A stretch of 64,000 nt of DNA from CAZOOK01 sp964581385 (lineage in GTDB: Bacteria; Pseudomonadota; Gammaproteobacteria; Nevskiales; Nevskiaceae). Shown piece after piece: positions 25,674 to 36,954 of the stretch (positions within the stretch are counted from its first letter, which is position 1; the number at the start of each line of letters is the position of its first letter). The notes beneath the pieces were generated by a model, which did not search any database, was not told where the DNA came from, and was given only the letters and a program-made list of their open reading frames with translations. The translations under genes were made by a program, and so were the position numbers. The DNA lies in the NCBI GenBank assembly GCA_964581385.1, contig CAZOOK010000002.1, positions 186,001-250,000 of the forward strand, read 5' to 3'.

Positions 25674-26890
25674 GTCCGGTACTCCGCGTTGATCTTCACG
25701 TAGTCATAGCTGAAATCGCAGGTCCACACATGACCGCTGGCGATGCCGCGACCAAGGTCGGCACGAATCGCAAATTCGGGCTTGGCGACGATGGCCGCGC
25801 CGCGCTCCTCGCGATAGTCCGGATGCGGCTCGCCACGCTCGATCAGCACCACGTCGTCAAGCGCGACGCGCACGCGGCCTGGATCGAGCCCGGTAACGCC
25901 CGCCTTGCCGATCGCCATCACGATGCGACCCCAGTTGGCATCGCCGGCAAACATCGCAGTCTTCACCAGCGGCGAATTGGCGATCGAATAAGCCACCTGC
26001 CGCGCCTCGGCTTCATCGCGGGCGCCGGACACCTCGACGCTGATGAACTTCGTCGCCCCCTCGCCGTCGCGTACGACCGCTTGCGCGAGTTCGATACACA
26101 CCTCCGTGACGGCGCCGAGAATCGCTTCGAAATCGGGGTCGGTGACGCCAACATCCCGTACACCCACCTGCGCGGTTGCAAACAACACGCAGGAGTCGTT
26201 GGTGGAAGTATCGCTGTCCACGGTAACGCAGTTGAATGACTGCGCCACCGCACGCCGCAGCGCTTCGCGAGTCGCATCGTCGGTCAGCCGCGCATCGGTG
26301 CCGATGAACGCCAGCATCGTCGCCATATGCGGTTCGATCATGCCGACACCCTTGGCGATGCCGGTCACCGTCACTTCGCCCTGTGACGTCGCCACGCGCC
26401 GATTCGCGCCCTTAGGCACTGTATCGGTGGTCATGATCGTGTGAGCGGCATCGAGCCAGCCGTCGGCCCGCAGTGCGGACACGGCCGCCGGCATCGCGGC
26501 GGTCATGCGATCCACCGGCAGCTTCTGGCCGATCACGCCGGTCGAAAACGGCAGCACCGCTTCGGGAGAAACTCCAATCGCCCGCGCCGCTGCGGCTGTC
26601 GTCGCCTTCGCGTCCGCGATTCCCTGCGAGCCGGTGGCGGCATTGGCGTTGCCCGCGTTGACCAGCAGGCCACGGATCGGCGTGCCGGCGGCAAGCCGCT
26701 CGCGGCACACTTGTACCGGTGCCGCGGCGAACGCATTTTGCGTGAACACGCCGGCCACGCGCGTTCCCGCTGCCAGCTCGATCACCAGCAGATCCTTGCG
26801 GCCAGGTTTCTTGATCGCCGCTTCGGAAAAGCCAAGCCTTACTCCGCGAATGCCGGAGAGGTTCTCCGGAACCTTTAATTGAACAGGCAT
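25670..26890 (-). CDS. argJ: Bifunctional ornithine acetyltransferase/N-acetylglutamate synthase
   Basis: A 406-residue enzyme of the arginine pathway. It moves the acetyl group from N-acetylornithine to glutamate and, in bifunctional forms, also acetylates glutamate from acetyl-CoA. The precursor cuts itself before the conserved Thr191 in KGVGMIEPHMATMLAF, giving alpha and beta chains. Other marks are LLVNAGNANAATG and the C-terminal NAEYRT, which is near-universal. The stop overlaps the start of the Nudix/ThiE gene. The 171 bases between argJ and secA show no gene or clear hairpin. Confidence 0.97.
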   Translation of the reverse strand: MPVQLKVPENLSGIRGVRLGFSEAAIKKPGRKDLLVIELAAGTRVAGVFTQNAFAAAPVQVCRERLAAGTPIRGLLVNAGNANAATGSQGIADAKATTAAAARAIGVSPEAVLPFSTGVIGQKLPVDRMTAAMPAAVSALRADGWLDAAHTIMTTDTVPKGANRRVATSQGEVTVTGIAKGVGMIEPHMATMLAFIGTDARLTDDATREALRRAVAQSFNCVTVDSDTSTNDSCVLFATAQVGVRDVGVTDPDFEAILGAVTEVCIELAQAVVRDGEGATKFISVEVSGARDEAEARQVAYSIANSPLVKTAMFAGDANWGRIVMAIGKAGVTGLDPGRVRVALDDVVLIERGEPHPDYREERGAAIVAKPEFAIRADLGRGIASGHVWTCDFSYDYVKINAEYRT

Positions 26891-27061
26891 TGGTTTATGG
26901 AATCCATACAGTTGCAGATCTGCAGCCCGAGAGCCGGGATGACATCAAAATGTACGCGGCAATTCTAACGGGATAATTCCGCGGCATGCAGATGACGGGC
27001 ACACACATTCCCATCCGCAATCCATCGCCACCGCGAAGCCATCAACGGCAAAGGAATCCGC

Positions 27062-29848
<2,787 letters not shown>

Positions 29849-29921
29849 GAGCGGTGGCGATTTGAGGGCGCCGCTACCGGGCGCCACTTTTCTTAGATAC
29901 AGGGGGACTATTATGCCTCGG

Positions 29922-29940
29922 CTCGGCTTTTCAAGCCGAG
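29922..29940. other. Hairpin in the secA upstream spacer
   Basis: CTCGGCTT (29922-29929), loop TTC, AAGCCGAG (29933-29940). The stem is perfect, but no T run follows on either strand. It lies in the 153-base gap between secA and the M23 peptidase gene, so it would be in the secA leader or behind the peptidase gene. Function unknown. Confidence 0.4.
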
Positions 29941-30001
29941 TTCACCGAAAGTTCACGTTCGGGGAGATACGAACTGCGGGGAATACCAACTTAGGACGCG
30001 A

Positions 30002-30949
30002 TTAGCGCGCCGCTTCGATGTACTGCTCGGGATTGACCTGGGTGCCGTTCAGCAGGACTTCAAAGTGAACGTGCGGACCCGTGGACCGTCCGGTACTGCC
30101 CATCTTGGCAATGATCTGGCCACGGCGCACGCGATCCCCGACATGCACCAGTACCCGTTCGTTATGCCCGTAGCGGGTGGCGTAACCATTGCCATGATTA
30201 ACTTCAACCATGTCGCCGTAACCGTCATAGCCTTGTTCCTGCCCGGCTTTGGTGACGATACCGGAAGCAACCACCATTACGTTGGAGCCCTCGGCTGCGG
30301 CGAAATCGATACCGGGATGGTTGCTGCGCAGGCCGGTGAACGGATCAGTGCGCATACCGAATGGCGAGGTGATGTAACCGTCTGCGACCGGCCAGCCTGA
30401 CGGCCGTACTTCCTTCTGCAAGCGGCTCGTCAGCAACAGATCCTCGAGAACGCGCATTTCACGCTCGCGATCGTTGAGTTTTTGCTCAAGACCGTCGAGG
30501 GACGCCAGCACATCGGACATGGCGCCTGGCGCGAGCGCCGCATCGCCGGCCGGAGCAGGACCACCGACGGGCGGCGGTTTATCGAAGCTGAATTCCGCCG
30601 GATCGATGTGCGCAACTGAGATCATGCGGCTGCCGGCGGCGTCCAAACGTATGACCTCGGCATTCAGCATGGCGATGCGCCGCGACAACGCGCGCGCATT
30701 TTCCTCAGCATTGGTTCGCGTCTGCACGAGATCCGCACGCTGACGCTGCAACTCGACGCTCCAGTCACCGGCCACACTCTGAGGCAATACACCGTCGGTG
30801 CCCGGACGTAACCAATAGCCGGCAGCGAACAGGACGCAACCGAACACAGTCATTGCGGCAGCCAGCGGCAGCCAGATGCGCACGCTTCTGGGCTCAAGTT
30901 GGAGCCTCCAGGTGCGACCGCGCTTGTGACTGATTAAAATGATTTCCAT
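30002..30949 (-). CDS. M23-family peptidoglycan peptidase with N-terminal membrane anchor
   Basis: A 315-residue protein with a short basic N-terminus, one membrane helix (about residues 29-48), a coiled coil (about 62-110), and a C-terminal M23/LytM domain. Zinc-site motifs are present: HPGIDFA (H-x3-D) and HVHFEV, with YGHNERV and SPFGMRTDPFTG as other family marks. All metal ligands are retained, so it could be an active DD-endopeptidase. ATG at 30949 has GGAAG upstream and gives the usual basic start MEIILISHKRGR. This gene between lpxC and secA is a standing feature of betaproteobacteria. Confidence 0.92.
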   Translation of the reverse strand: MEIILISHKRGRTWRLQLEPRSVRIWLPLAAAMTVFGCVLFAAGYWLRPGTDGVLPQSVAGDWSVELQRQRADLVQTRTNAEENARALSRRIAMLNAEVIRLDAAGSRMISVAHIDPAEFSFDKPPPVGGPAPAGDAALAPGAMSDVLASLDGLEQKLNDREREMRVLEDLLLTSRLQKEVRPSGWPVADGYITSPFGMRTDPFTGLRSNHPGIDFAAAEGSNVMVVASGIVTKAGQEQGYDGYGDMVEVNHGNGYATRYGHNERVLVHVGDRVRRGQIIAKMGSTGRSTGPHVHFEVLLNGTQVNPEQYIEAAR

Positions 30950-30988
30950 TCCGCTTCCGACTCGTCCGGGGCTAAGCACCGGTGTTCA

Positions 30989-31303
30989 ATGCATCCCAAA
31001 ACACCCACTTTCGCTGAGCACTTGAAGCTCCAGCGATCCAATCTGACCCGGTTGCTTGGTCGCGCCTCCCATTTGGCTGAGGCCGACAGCATCCTTCGCA
31101 ATGTACTTGGTCCCCCTTTATCAAACCGGGTCCGCCTCGCCAACCTCCGCAACAAGGTTGCCGTCCTGCACACCGACTCCGGCGCGACTTCCACCCTGCT
31201 GCGATTCCGGCAACAGGAGCTTCTTGAAATTCTCAACACGCAGGCTGGAATCGCATGCGATCGGGTTCTGATTAAAATCGACCCGTCGCTATTAAAACTT
31301 TAG
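30989..31303 (+). CDS. DUF721-domain protein
   Basis: A 104-residue cytoplasmic protein of the DUF721 family (DciA-related in some lineages). The core reads LADSI-like AEADSILRNVLGPPLSNRVRLANLRNKVAVLHTDSGATSTLLRFRQQELLEIL, the usual helix, strand and helix, with the final strand ACDRVLIKI. It points away from the M23 peptidase gene with only 39 bases between the two starts, so their promoters must overlap. Ribosome site is weak. The following 220 bases to the end of lpxC contain no gene. Confidence 0.78.
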   Translation: MHPKTPTFAEHLKLQRSNLTRLLGRASHLAEADSILRNVLGPPLSNRVRLANLRNKVAVLHTDSGATSTLLRFRQQELLEILNTQAGIACDRVLIKIDPSLLKL

Positions 31304-31510
31304 GGTCGGAGTGTAATCACACCCTTCTGATGCATGCAACCATACGAAACCCTTAAGGAATTCCATCGGACCGATCAGCGGTAGCCTTGAACCGACCGCC
31401 GACTATTGGGTTGAACAAGTCGATGAGTTACGCAATCCGAGTGCCAGTTGGCGCGAATAAATAAGGATAGATAGGGCCGTTGGACCCCGCATCAGAGCGC
31501 TGAACTTTAT

Positions 31511-31529
31511 GCCTGAGGGAGCCTCAGGC
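31511..31529 (-). terminator. Hairpin at the end of lpxC
   Basis: GCCTGAGG, loop GAG, CCTCAGGC; the lpxC stop codon (31524-31526) lies inside it. On the minus strand ATAAAGTT follows, not a real U run, so it may be a weak terminator or an RNA-stabilising end. It would close the whole dcw transcript. Confidence 0.45.
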
Positions 31530-32441
31530 CAGCGCGGCGACCGGCTTTTGATAGCCCATCGAGGGCGCCAGTTCTTCGTCTTCAAACACCGCCAGCTCCC
31601 ACGCCGCACGATCCGCGAGCAGCGCGCGCGCCAGCATATTGTTGAGACCGTGCCCAGACTTGAAGGCGATGTAGTTGGCAAGCAGGGGATGGCCGAGCAG
31701 ATAGAGATCGCCGACTGCGTCGAGAATCTTGTGGCGGACGAATTCGTCCTCGTAGCGCAAGCCTTCGCGGTTCAGCACGCGGAACTCGTCGACTGCGACG
31801 GCGTTTTCCAGGCTGGCACCCAGCGCCAGCTGGCGGCCACGCAGAAACTCAAACTCTTTCATGAAGCCAAAGGTGCGGGCACGGCTAACTTCGCGGATAT
31901 AAGCAGGCGTCGAAAACTCCAGCGCCGCCTGCTGACCGGATGCACGGATCAGCGGATGCTGGAAATCGATCGAGAAATTCAGCCGGAACCCTCCGTAGGG
32001 TTCAAGTCGCGCCCACTTGTCGCCGTCCTGCACTTGCACGGGCTGCTTGACGCGGATGAACCGCTTCGGCGCCGACTGCTCGTGCAAACCAACTGACTGC
32101 AACAGAAACACGAATGGCGCGGAACTGCCATCCATGATCGGCACCTCGGGCGCCGACAATTCGACGACCGCGTTATCGACACCGAGACCGGCAAACGCGG
32201 ACATCAAATGCTCAACGGTCGCGATCTTCACGCTGTCCTGCACCAGCGTGCTGCACAGCGTGGTTTCGCCAATCAGCGCGGCTTGCGCCGGCACGTCGAC
32301 CGGGGGCGAAAGGTCGACGCGCCGGAACACGATACCCGTGTCGGGGCCGGCGGGCAGTACCGACATGTAAACACGCTGACCACTGTGCAAACCGATACCG
32401 CGGGCGCGAATCGGATGGCGCAAGGTGCGTTGCTGGATCAT
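31524..32441 (-). CDS. lpxC: UDP-3-O-acyl-N-acetylglucosamine deacetylase
   Basis: A 305-residue zinc amidase, the committed step of lipid A synthesis. Zinc ligands and active-site parts are visible: ATVEHLMSAFAGLGVDN, PIMDGSSAPF and a second histidine region VGDLYLLGHPL, with FRLNFSIDFQHPLI between. The N-terminus QQRTLRHPIRARGIGLHSG is the family opening. It is the last gene of the dcw cluster, 97 bases after ftsZ; that gap contains no gene and may hold a promoter, although none is clear. Confidence 0.97.
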   Translation of the reverse strand: MIQQRTLRHPIRARGIGLHSGQRVYMSVLPAGPDTGIVFRRVDLSPPVDVPAQAALIGETTLCSTLVQDSVKIATVEHLMSAFAGLGVDNAVVELSAPEVPIMDGSSAPFVFLLQSVGLHEQSAPKRFIRVKQPVQVQDGDKWARLEPYGGFRLNFSIDFQHPLIRASGQQAALEFSTPAYIREVSRARTFGFMKEFEFLRGRQLALGASLENAVAVDEFRVLNREGLRYEDEFVRHKILDAVGDLYLLGHPLLANYIAFKSGHGLNNMLARALLADRAAWELAVFEDEELAPSMGYQKPVAALA

Positions 32442-32538
32442 CGGGGGAGCTGCCTCGGAGCCTTTGGGGGAAAGGTCGACATAACTATTTGATCTCCTAG
32501 GATACCAAAGAGTTTCCAGGCCCGGGGCAAGCCATCGG

Positions 32539-33771
32539 TCAGTCCGCCTGTGCGCGCAGAAACGCCGGGATGTCCAGCAAGTCCTCGTTCAGCTCGTCCA
32601 GGCTATGCGTCGCCGCCTGCCGCTGACGCAGAAAGGTCGGTGTATCGAGCTGGCGCGGATTCATTGCGCTCGGTTCGGCACGTTCGGTCCGCGCGAACGG
32701 CGTTACCACCGCCGCTGTCGGCTTGCGCATGCCATGTGTCGCCAACACCGACGTCAGCGAGCTCTGCACGGTCTCTTTCACCCCCTTGCCCTTGATGCCT
32801 TCGAGACCGGTCGCGACCACCGTCACCCGCAGCTCGCCGTTGAGGTTCGGATCAAAGGAGGTGCCGGACTTCATGTCCGCATCGCCCGATGCGATCTCGT
32901 TGATGCGTTCGTTGATCATTTCCAGCTCATCGAGCGTGAGCGTGTCATCACAGGTGATGTTGATGAGTATGCCGCGCGCGCCGGACAGCTCCAGATCGTC
33001 GAGCAGCGGGCTCGACAGCGCCGCTTCCACCGCACGTTTCGCGCGATCCTCGCCACTCGCCGAGCCGAGGCCCATCATGGCCATGCCGCGGTTGGCCATG
33101 ACGGTGCGCACATCGGCGAAATCGACGTTGATCATGCCCGGACGCGTGATCAGATCGGAAATACCCTGCACCGCATTCTGCAGCACGTCGTTCGCCGCCT
33201 TGAAGCCGCTGAGCAGCGTCACTGCGCCGCCAAGCACCATACGCAGCTTTTCGTTCGGGATCAGGATCAGCGAATCGACATGCTGCTGCAGCTGCTGGAT
33301 CCCTTCCATCGCGACGCTGAGACGCTTCTTGCCTTCGTGCGGGAACGGCTTGGTCACCACCGCGACCGTGAGAATGTCGAGCTCCTTGGCAATCTGCGCA
33401 ATCACAGGCGTCGCCCCGGTGCCGGTGCCGCCGCCCATGCCGGCGGTAATGAACAGCAGGTCGGTGCCTTCCAGCATCTCGCGGATGCGATCGCGATCCT
33501 CTTCCGCCGCCTCGCGGCCGACGCGCGGATCGGAGCCCGCGCCGAGACCGCGCGTCACCGCCGCGCCCAGTTGCAGTTGATGGTTCGGCACGCACTTTTC
33601 GAGGTGCACGCGATCCGTGTTCGCGCAGATGAACTCCACGCCCTGAATACTGGCCTGCGCCATCTGGTTGACGGTATTGCAGCCGCCGCCGCCGACGCCG
33701 ATGACGCGAATCACCGCTTGCTTGCAGTGCCCGTCGACCAGTTCAAACATTTCCGATGTCATGCCCGCCAT
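32539..33771 (-). CDS. ftsZ: Cell division GTPase FtsZ
   Basis: A 410-residue tubulin homologue that forms the Z ring. GTP-binding marks are IRVIGVGGGGCNTVNQM and the tubulin signature GGGTGTG (residues 113-119), with the T7 loop NVDFADVRTVM. A variable linker (about 325-395) ends in the conserved C-terminal peptide LLDIPAFLRAQAD, which binds FtsA and ZipA. GGAGG lies seven bases before the ATG at 33771, an excellent ribosome site consistent with high expression. It follows ftsA by 67 bases. Confidence 0.98.
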   Translation of the reverse strand: MAGMTSEMFELVDGHCKQAVIRVIGVGGGGCNTVNQMAQASIQGVEFICANTDRVHLEKCVPNHQLQLGAAVTRGLGAGSDPRVGREAAEEDRDRIREMLEGTDLLFITAGMGGGTGTGATPVIAQIAKELDILTVAVVTKPFPHEGKKRLSVAMEGIQQLQQHVDSLILIPNEKLRMVLGGAVTLLSGFKAANDVLQNAVQGISDLITRPGMINVDFADVRTVMANRGMAMMGLGSASGEDRAKRAVEAALSSPLLDDLELSGARGILINITCDDTLTLDELEMINERINEIASGDADMKSGTSFDPNLNGELRVTVVATGLEGIKGKGVKETVQSSLTSVLATHGMRKPTAAVVTPFARTERAEPSAMNPRQLDTPTFLRQRQAATHSLDELNEDLLDIPAFLRAQAD

Positions 33772-33838
33772 TGCTGAACCTCCAATTTAGTTACGCCTGG
33801 TTACGTCCGATCAACCCACGCCGCCCCCGACGCGGGAC

Positions 33839-35077
33839 TCAAAGCTGGCCGGTAAGCCAACCTTTCACCTTGCCCACAAACTGCCCGACGTTATGCAGGC
33901 CGCTGCCCGGCGCGTGCGACTGCGTGCCGCGCTGCGCGCGCGCATACAGCAGCAGGCCTACCGCGACCGAATAGATCGGGCTCTTCGTGACCTCCTCGAT
34001 ACCTTCCACCTGGTGCGGCACACCGAGCCGCACCGGCACTTCAAACACCTCTTCCGCCAGCTCCAGCGCGCCCGGCGCCAGCGCCGCACCCCCGGTGAGG
34101 ACCACGCCGCCGGCGATGAGCTCATATGCGTCCGCACGATGCAGTTCCTTGCGCACGTAGCGGAATAGTTCCTCGTAGCGCGGCTTCATGACCTCGGTCA
34201 GCATGTGCCGAGACAGGCGCCGAACCGGGTTGTCGCCTACGCTCGGCACGTCGATCGGCGTGTCGAAGTCGATCAACTGCGGCAGGGCACAGCCGTGCTT
34301 GAGTTTGATTTCCTCGGCATTCGGCGGGGGTGTGCGGAACGCGACCGCGATGTCATTGGTAACCTGATCGCCACCGATCGGCAGTACCGCCGTGTGGCGG
34401 ATCGAACCACCCTGGAACACCGCGATGTCGGTCGTGCCGGCGCCGATGTCGATCACCGCGACACCGAGCTCGCGCTCATCCGGCCCCAGTACCGCTTCCG
34501 CCGACGCCAGATGCGGCAGCGCCAGCTTTTCGACCGTGAGCCCACAGCGCTCGACGCACTTGTAGAGGTTCTGCGCAGCGCTGACCGTGCCGATGACGAT
34601 ATGCACCTTGCACTCCAGCCGCACCGCGCTCATGCCGATCGGATCGTGGATTCCTTCCTGGCCGTCGACGATGAATTCCTGCGGCACCACATGCAGGATC
34701 TGCTGGTCGGCCGGAATCGCGACGGCGCTTGCCGCCTCGATCACGGCATCGACGTCGCGCTGCGTAACCTCGCGATGACGGATCGGCACCACGCCGATCG
34801 AATCGCGACTCTTGATATGGCTGCCGGTGATGTTGACATAGGCCGAACGCACACGGCAGTTGGCCATCAACTCCGCCGCCTCCACCGCACGACGGATCGA
34901 TTCGACAGTGGCCTCGATGTTGACGACCACGCCGCGGCGCAAGCCGCGCGATGCCTGCGAGCCGAAGCCAACGACGCGCAATTTGCCCTCTTCGGTGATT
35001 TCGCCGATCAGGGCGACGACTTTCGACGTACCGACGTCGAGGCTGACCAGATATTCCGGCGACGTGCGACGACTCAT
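33839..35077 (-). CDS. ftsA: Cell division protein FtsA
   Basis: A 412-residue actin-like protein that tethers FtsZ to the membrane. It contains the actin-family motifs VSLDVGTSKVVALIGE (phosphate 1), VAVIDIGAGTTDIAVF (phosphate 2) and GGVVLTGGAALAPG (adenosine). The C-terminal amphipathic helix (VGKVKGWLTGQL) is the membrane-targeting sequence. The start overlaps the ftsQ stop by four bases (ATGA). Confidence 0.98.
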   Translation of the reverse strand: MSRRTSPEYLVSLDVGTSKVVALIGEITEEGKLRVVGFGSQASRGLRRGVVVNIEATVESIRRAVEAAELMANCRVRSAYVNITGSHIKSRDSIGVVPIRHREVTQRDVDAVIEAASAVAIPADQQILHVVPQEFIVDGQEGIHDPIGMSAVRLECKVHIVIGTVSAAQNLYKCVERCGLTVEKLALPHLASAEAVLGPDERELGVAVIDIGAGTTDIAVFQGGSIRHTAVLPIGGDQVTNDIAVAFRTPPPNAEEIKLKHGCALPQLIDFDTPIDVPSVGDNPVRRLSRHMLTEVMKPRYEELFRYVRKELHRADAYELIAGGVVLTGGAALAPGALELAEEVFEVPVRLGVPHQVEGIEEVTKSPIYSVAVGLLLYARAQRGTQSHAPGSGLHNVGQFVGKVKGWLTGQL

Positions 35078-35862
35078 TTCCGCGCTCCCTTGGTGCGTGG
35101 CACATCCGTCGCCGTGGTACTGCCGTCACGCCAGCCGACCGCGAAGCCGTTCGTATAGCGCAGATCGATATAAGCGACGCTGTCCATGCGCGACGCGAGG
35201 CTGCGCGCGACAGCGCCGTTCAGCAGCGGCGCCTGCGTCACCGGATCGTCCTTGCCAAGGCGCAGCGAGACGCCGGTACGCGCCTGCGCGGTCCATTCGC
35301 CGCGTGCATCCAGCGCGAGGCCGGACAGCGCCAGCGGACCGTCGGCCAGCGCAGCGGACAGTTGCGCATAGCTCTGGCGAACTTCGTCGACGCGCGCTTC
35401 CGGACCGGCAAGCTGTGGCAGGGATATCGTGTCGGCGCCGGCAAGATCAGCGGCCGGTGGCGTGTACACGCGGCCCTCGCTGTCGAGCAAGGAGCGCTCG
35501 TCCCAGCGTGCGGCAGGTTGGCGCTCGATGACATTGATCGCTACCGCATCCGGCCATTCGCGCGAAATACGTGCATGTGCAACCCACGGCAGCGCTTCGA
35601 CATGCGTGCGGATCGCGGCGAGATCAAGGTCGAAAAACCGCGTACCCGGCTGAATATTGGCGACCGCGGCGATTCGCGTCGCGTTCAGATGTCCAAAGTG
35701 TCCGTCGATGCGGATGCGGGTCACCGGCCGGTTCGCGTAAGGCGCGATCTGCACCGTCGCCACCGCGACCGCAAGCAAAGCGGTAAGTCCGGCCAGCAGA
35801 CGCGGCACGATCCACGGAATACGAAGTTCGTATTCGCCAATCGCAATCGATTCCGCATTCAT
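35074..35862 (-). CDS. ftsQ: Cell division protein FtsQ
   Basis: A 262-residue bitopic protein of the divisome. A short cytoplasmic tail and one membrane helix (about 23-43) precede the POTRA domain, which opens with RIRIDGHFGHLNATRIAAV, then the beta domain (ERQPAARWDERSLLDSEGRVY). ATG at 35862 has GGAGA upstream and shares its first base with the ddl stop (TAATG). FtsQ recruits FtsL, FtsB and FtsI to the septum. Confidence 0.96.
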   Translation of the reverse strand: MNAESIAIGEYELRIPWIVPRLLAGLTALLAVAVATVQIAPYANRPVTRIRIDGHFGHLNATRIAAVANIQPGTRFFDLDLAAIRTHVEALPWVAHARISREWPDAVAINVIERQPAARWDERSLLDSEGRVYTPPAADLAGADTISLPQLAGPEARVDEVRQSYAQLSAALADGPLALSGLALDARGEWTAQARTGVSLRLGKDDPVTQAPLLNGAVARSLASRMDSVAYIDLRYTNGFAVGWRDGSTTATDVPRTKGARK

Positions 35863-36818
35863 TATTCGTTCTCCACGAAAGTCGTTTCCAGCAGCGCCCA
35901 GCACAAATCCTCGTAGCTCATTCCGGCCGCGCGTGCGGCCATCGGCACCAGGCTGTGCGAGGTCATACCCGGCACCGTGTTGATTTCCAGCAGCCACGGT
36001 TTGCCTTGCGCGTCGAGCATGAAATCGACGCGCCCCCAGCCGCGGCCGCCGACCAGTTCGAACGCGCGCGCGCAGATCACGCCCAGTTCGGCTTCATGCG
36101 ACGGCACTAGCCCGGCCGGGCAGTGATAGCGGGTGTCGTCCGACAGATACTTCGCCTGATAGTCGTAAAATTCCGACGCCGGTTCGATGCGGATCAGCGG
36201 CAGCACTTCGCCATCCACGATCGCGCAGGTGTATTCGTCGCCGGCGACGAAACGCTCGGCGAGCACGTCGCGGTGACCTGGCCGGTTGGCATCGCCGCCG
36301 CTGGCAATGCGGAATGCGCTGAACTGCTCGGCCTCGCTTTTGACCTTGGTAATGCCGACGCTCGAACCTTCCGCCGCCGGCTTCATGAACAACGGCAGAC
36401 CCAGCGTCTGGTGGGCGCGCGCCGCATCGGCATCGCTCTTCAATTGCAGATAGTCCGGCGTCGGCAGACCTTCCGCCTTCCACATACGCTTGGTGCGCAG
36501 CTTATCCATCGCCAGCGCGCACGCAAGCACGCCACTGCCGGTGTATGGAACACCCTGCAAATCCAGCACGGCTTGCACCGTTCCGTCCTCGCCGCCGGTG
36601 CCGTGCAGCACGTTGAAGACGCGATCGAAGCCCTTCTGAGCGAGTGTGAGAATGGCGTCCCGGTCGGCATCGACTGCAGTGACATTGACCCCACGCGCGC
36701 GCAACGCATTGAACACGCCCTGTCCGCTCCAGAGCGAGACTTCGCGTTCCGACGACCAGCCGCCCATAAGCACCGCAACGCGGCCGAAATCAGCGGGATT
36801 GGTGATGCGCCTACGCAT
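35862..36818 (-). CDS. ddl: D-alanine--D-alanine ligase
   Basis: A 318-residue ATP-grasp ligase making the D-Ala-D-Ala dipeptide used by MurF. Motifs: VAVLMGGWSSEREVSLWSG, NVLHGTGGEDGTVQA, SVGITKVKSE and the metal site VDFMLDAQGKPWLLEINTVPGMTSHS. The ATG at 36818 is preceded by GGAGGG at good spacing, which rules out the longer frame that runs into the upstream repeat. It follows murB across a palindromic spacer. Confidence 0.97.
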   Translation of the reverse strand: MRRRITNPADFGRVAVLMGGWSSEREVSLWSGQGVFNALRARGVNVTAVDADRDAILTLAQKGFDRVFNVLHGTGGEDGTVQAVLDLQGVPYTGSGVLACALAMDKLRTKRMWKAEGLPTPDYLQLKSDADAARAHQTLGLPLFMKPAAEGSSVGITKVKSEAEQFSAFRIASGGDANRPGHRDVLAERFVAGDEYTCAIVDGEVLPLIRIEPASEFYDYQAKYLSDDTRYHCPAGLVPSHEAELGVICARAFELVGGRGWGRVDFMLDAQGKPWLLEINTVPGMTSHSLVPMAARAAGMSYEDLCWALLETTFVENE

Positions 36819-36828
36819 TGTTCCCTCC

Positions 36829-36954
36829 GTGAGGAGTGAAGGGTGAGGGGTGCGGGGGAGAAGCACGGGCAGCTGGCACGTGCCCGTACCGGGCGGCGGA
36901 TCCGTTTCCTTTCTTCACAGTTTTGTCCTCGCTCCTCACCCCTCACTCCTCACC
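36829..36954. repeat. Palindromic spacer between murB and ddl
   Basis: Left arm GTGAGGAGTGAAGGGTGAG (from 36829) and right arm 36931-36954 are imperfect inverted copies. Between them sits a second hairpin, ACGGGCA (36865-36871) with TGCCCGT (36881-36887). The right arm contains the murB stop and encodes its last residues VVRSEG. Such GAGGAGTGA-type repeats are spread through some proteobacterial genomes. It may be a mobile repeat or an RNA processing site. Confidence 0.7.

Noticed and set aside
29922..29940. The hairpin before secA as a rho-independent terminator
   Set aside because: There is no T run on either strand, so it is listed only as a hairpin.
32605..33777. A 390-codon plus-strand frame opposite ftsZ
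   Set aside because: Antisense shadow of ftsZ with no recognisable motif; ftsZ itself is certain.
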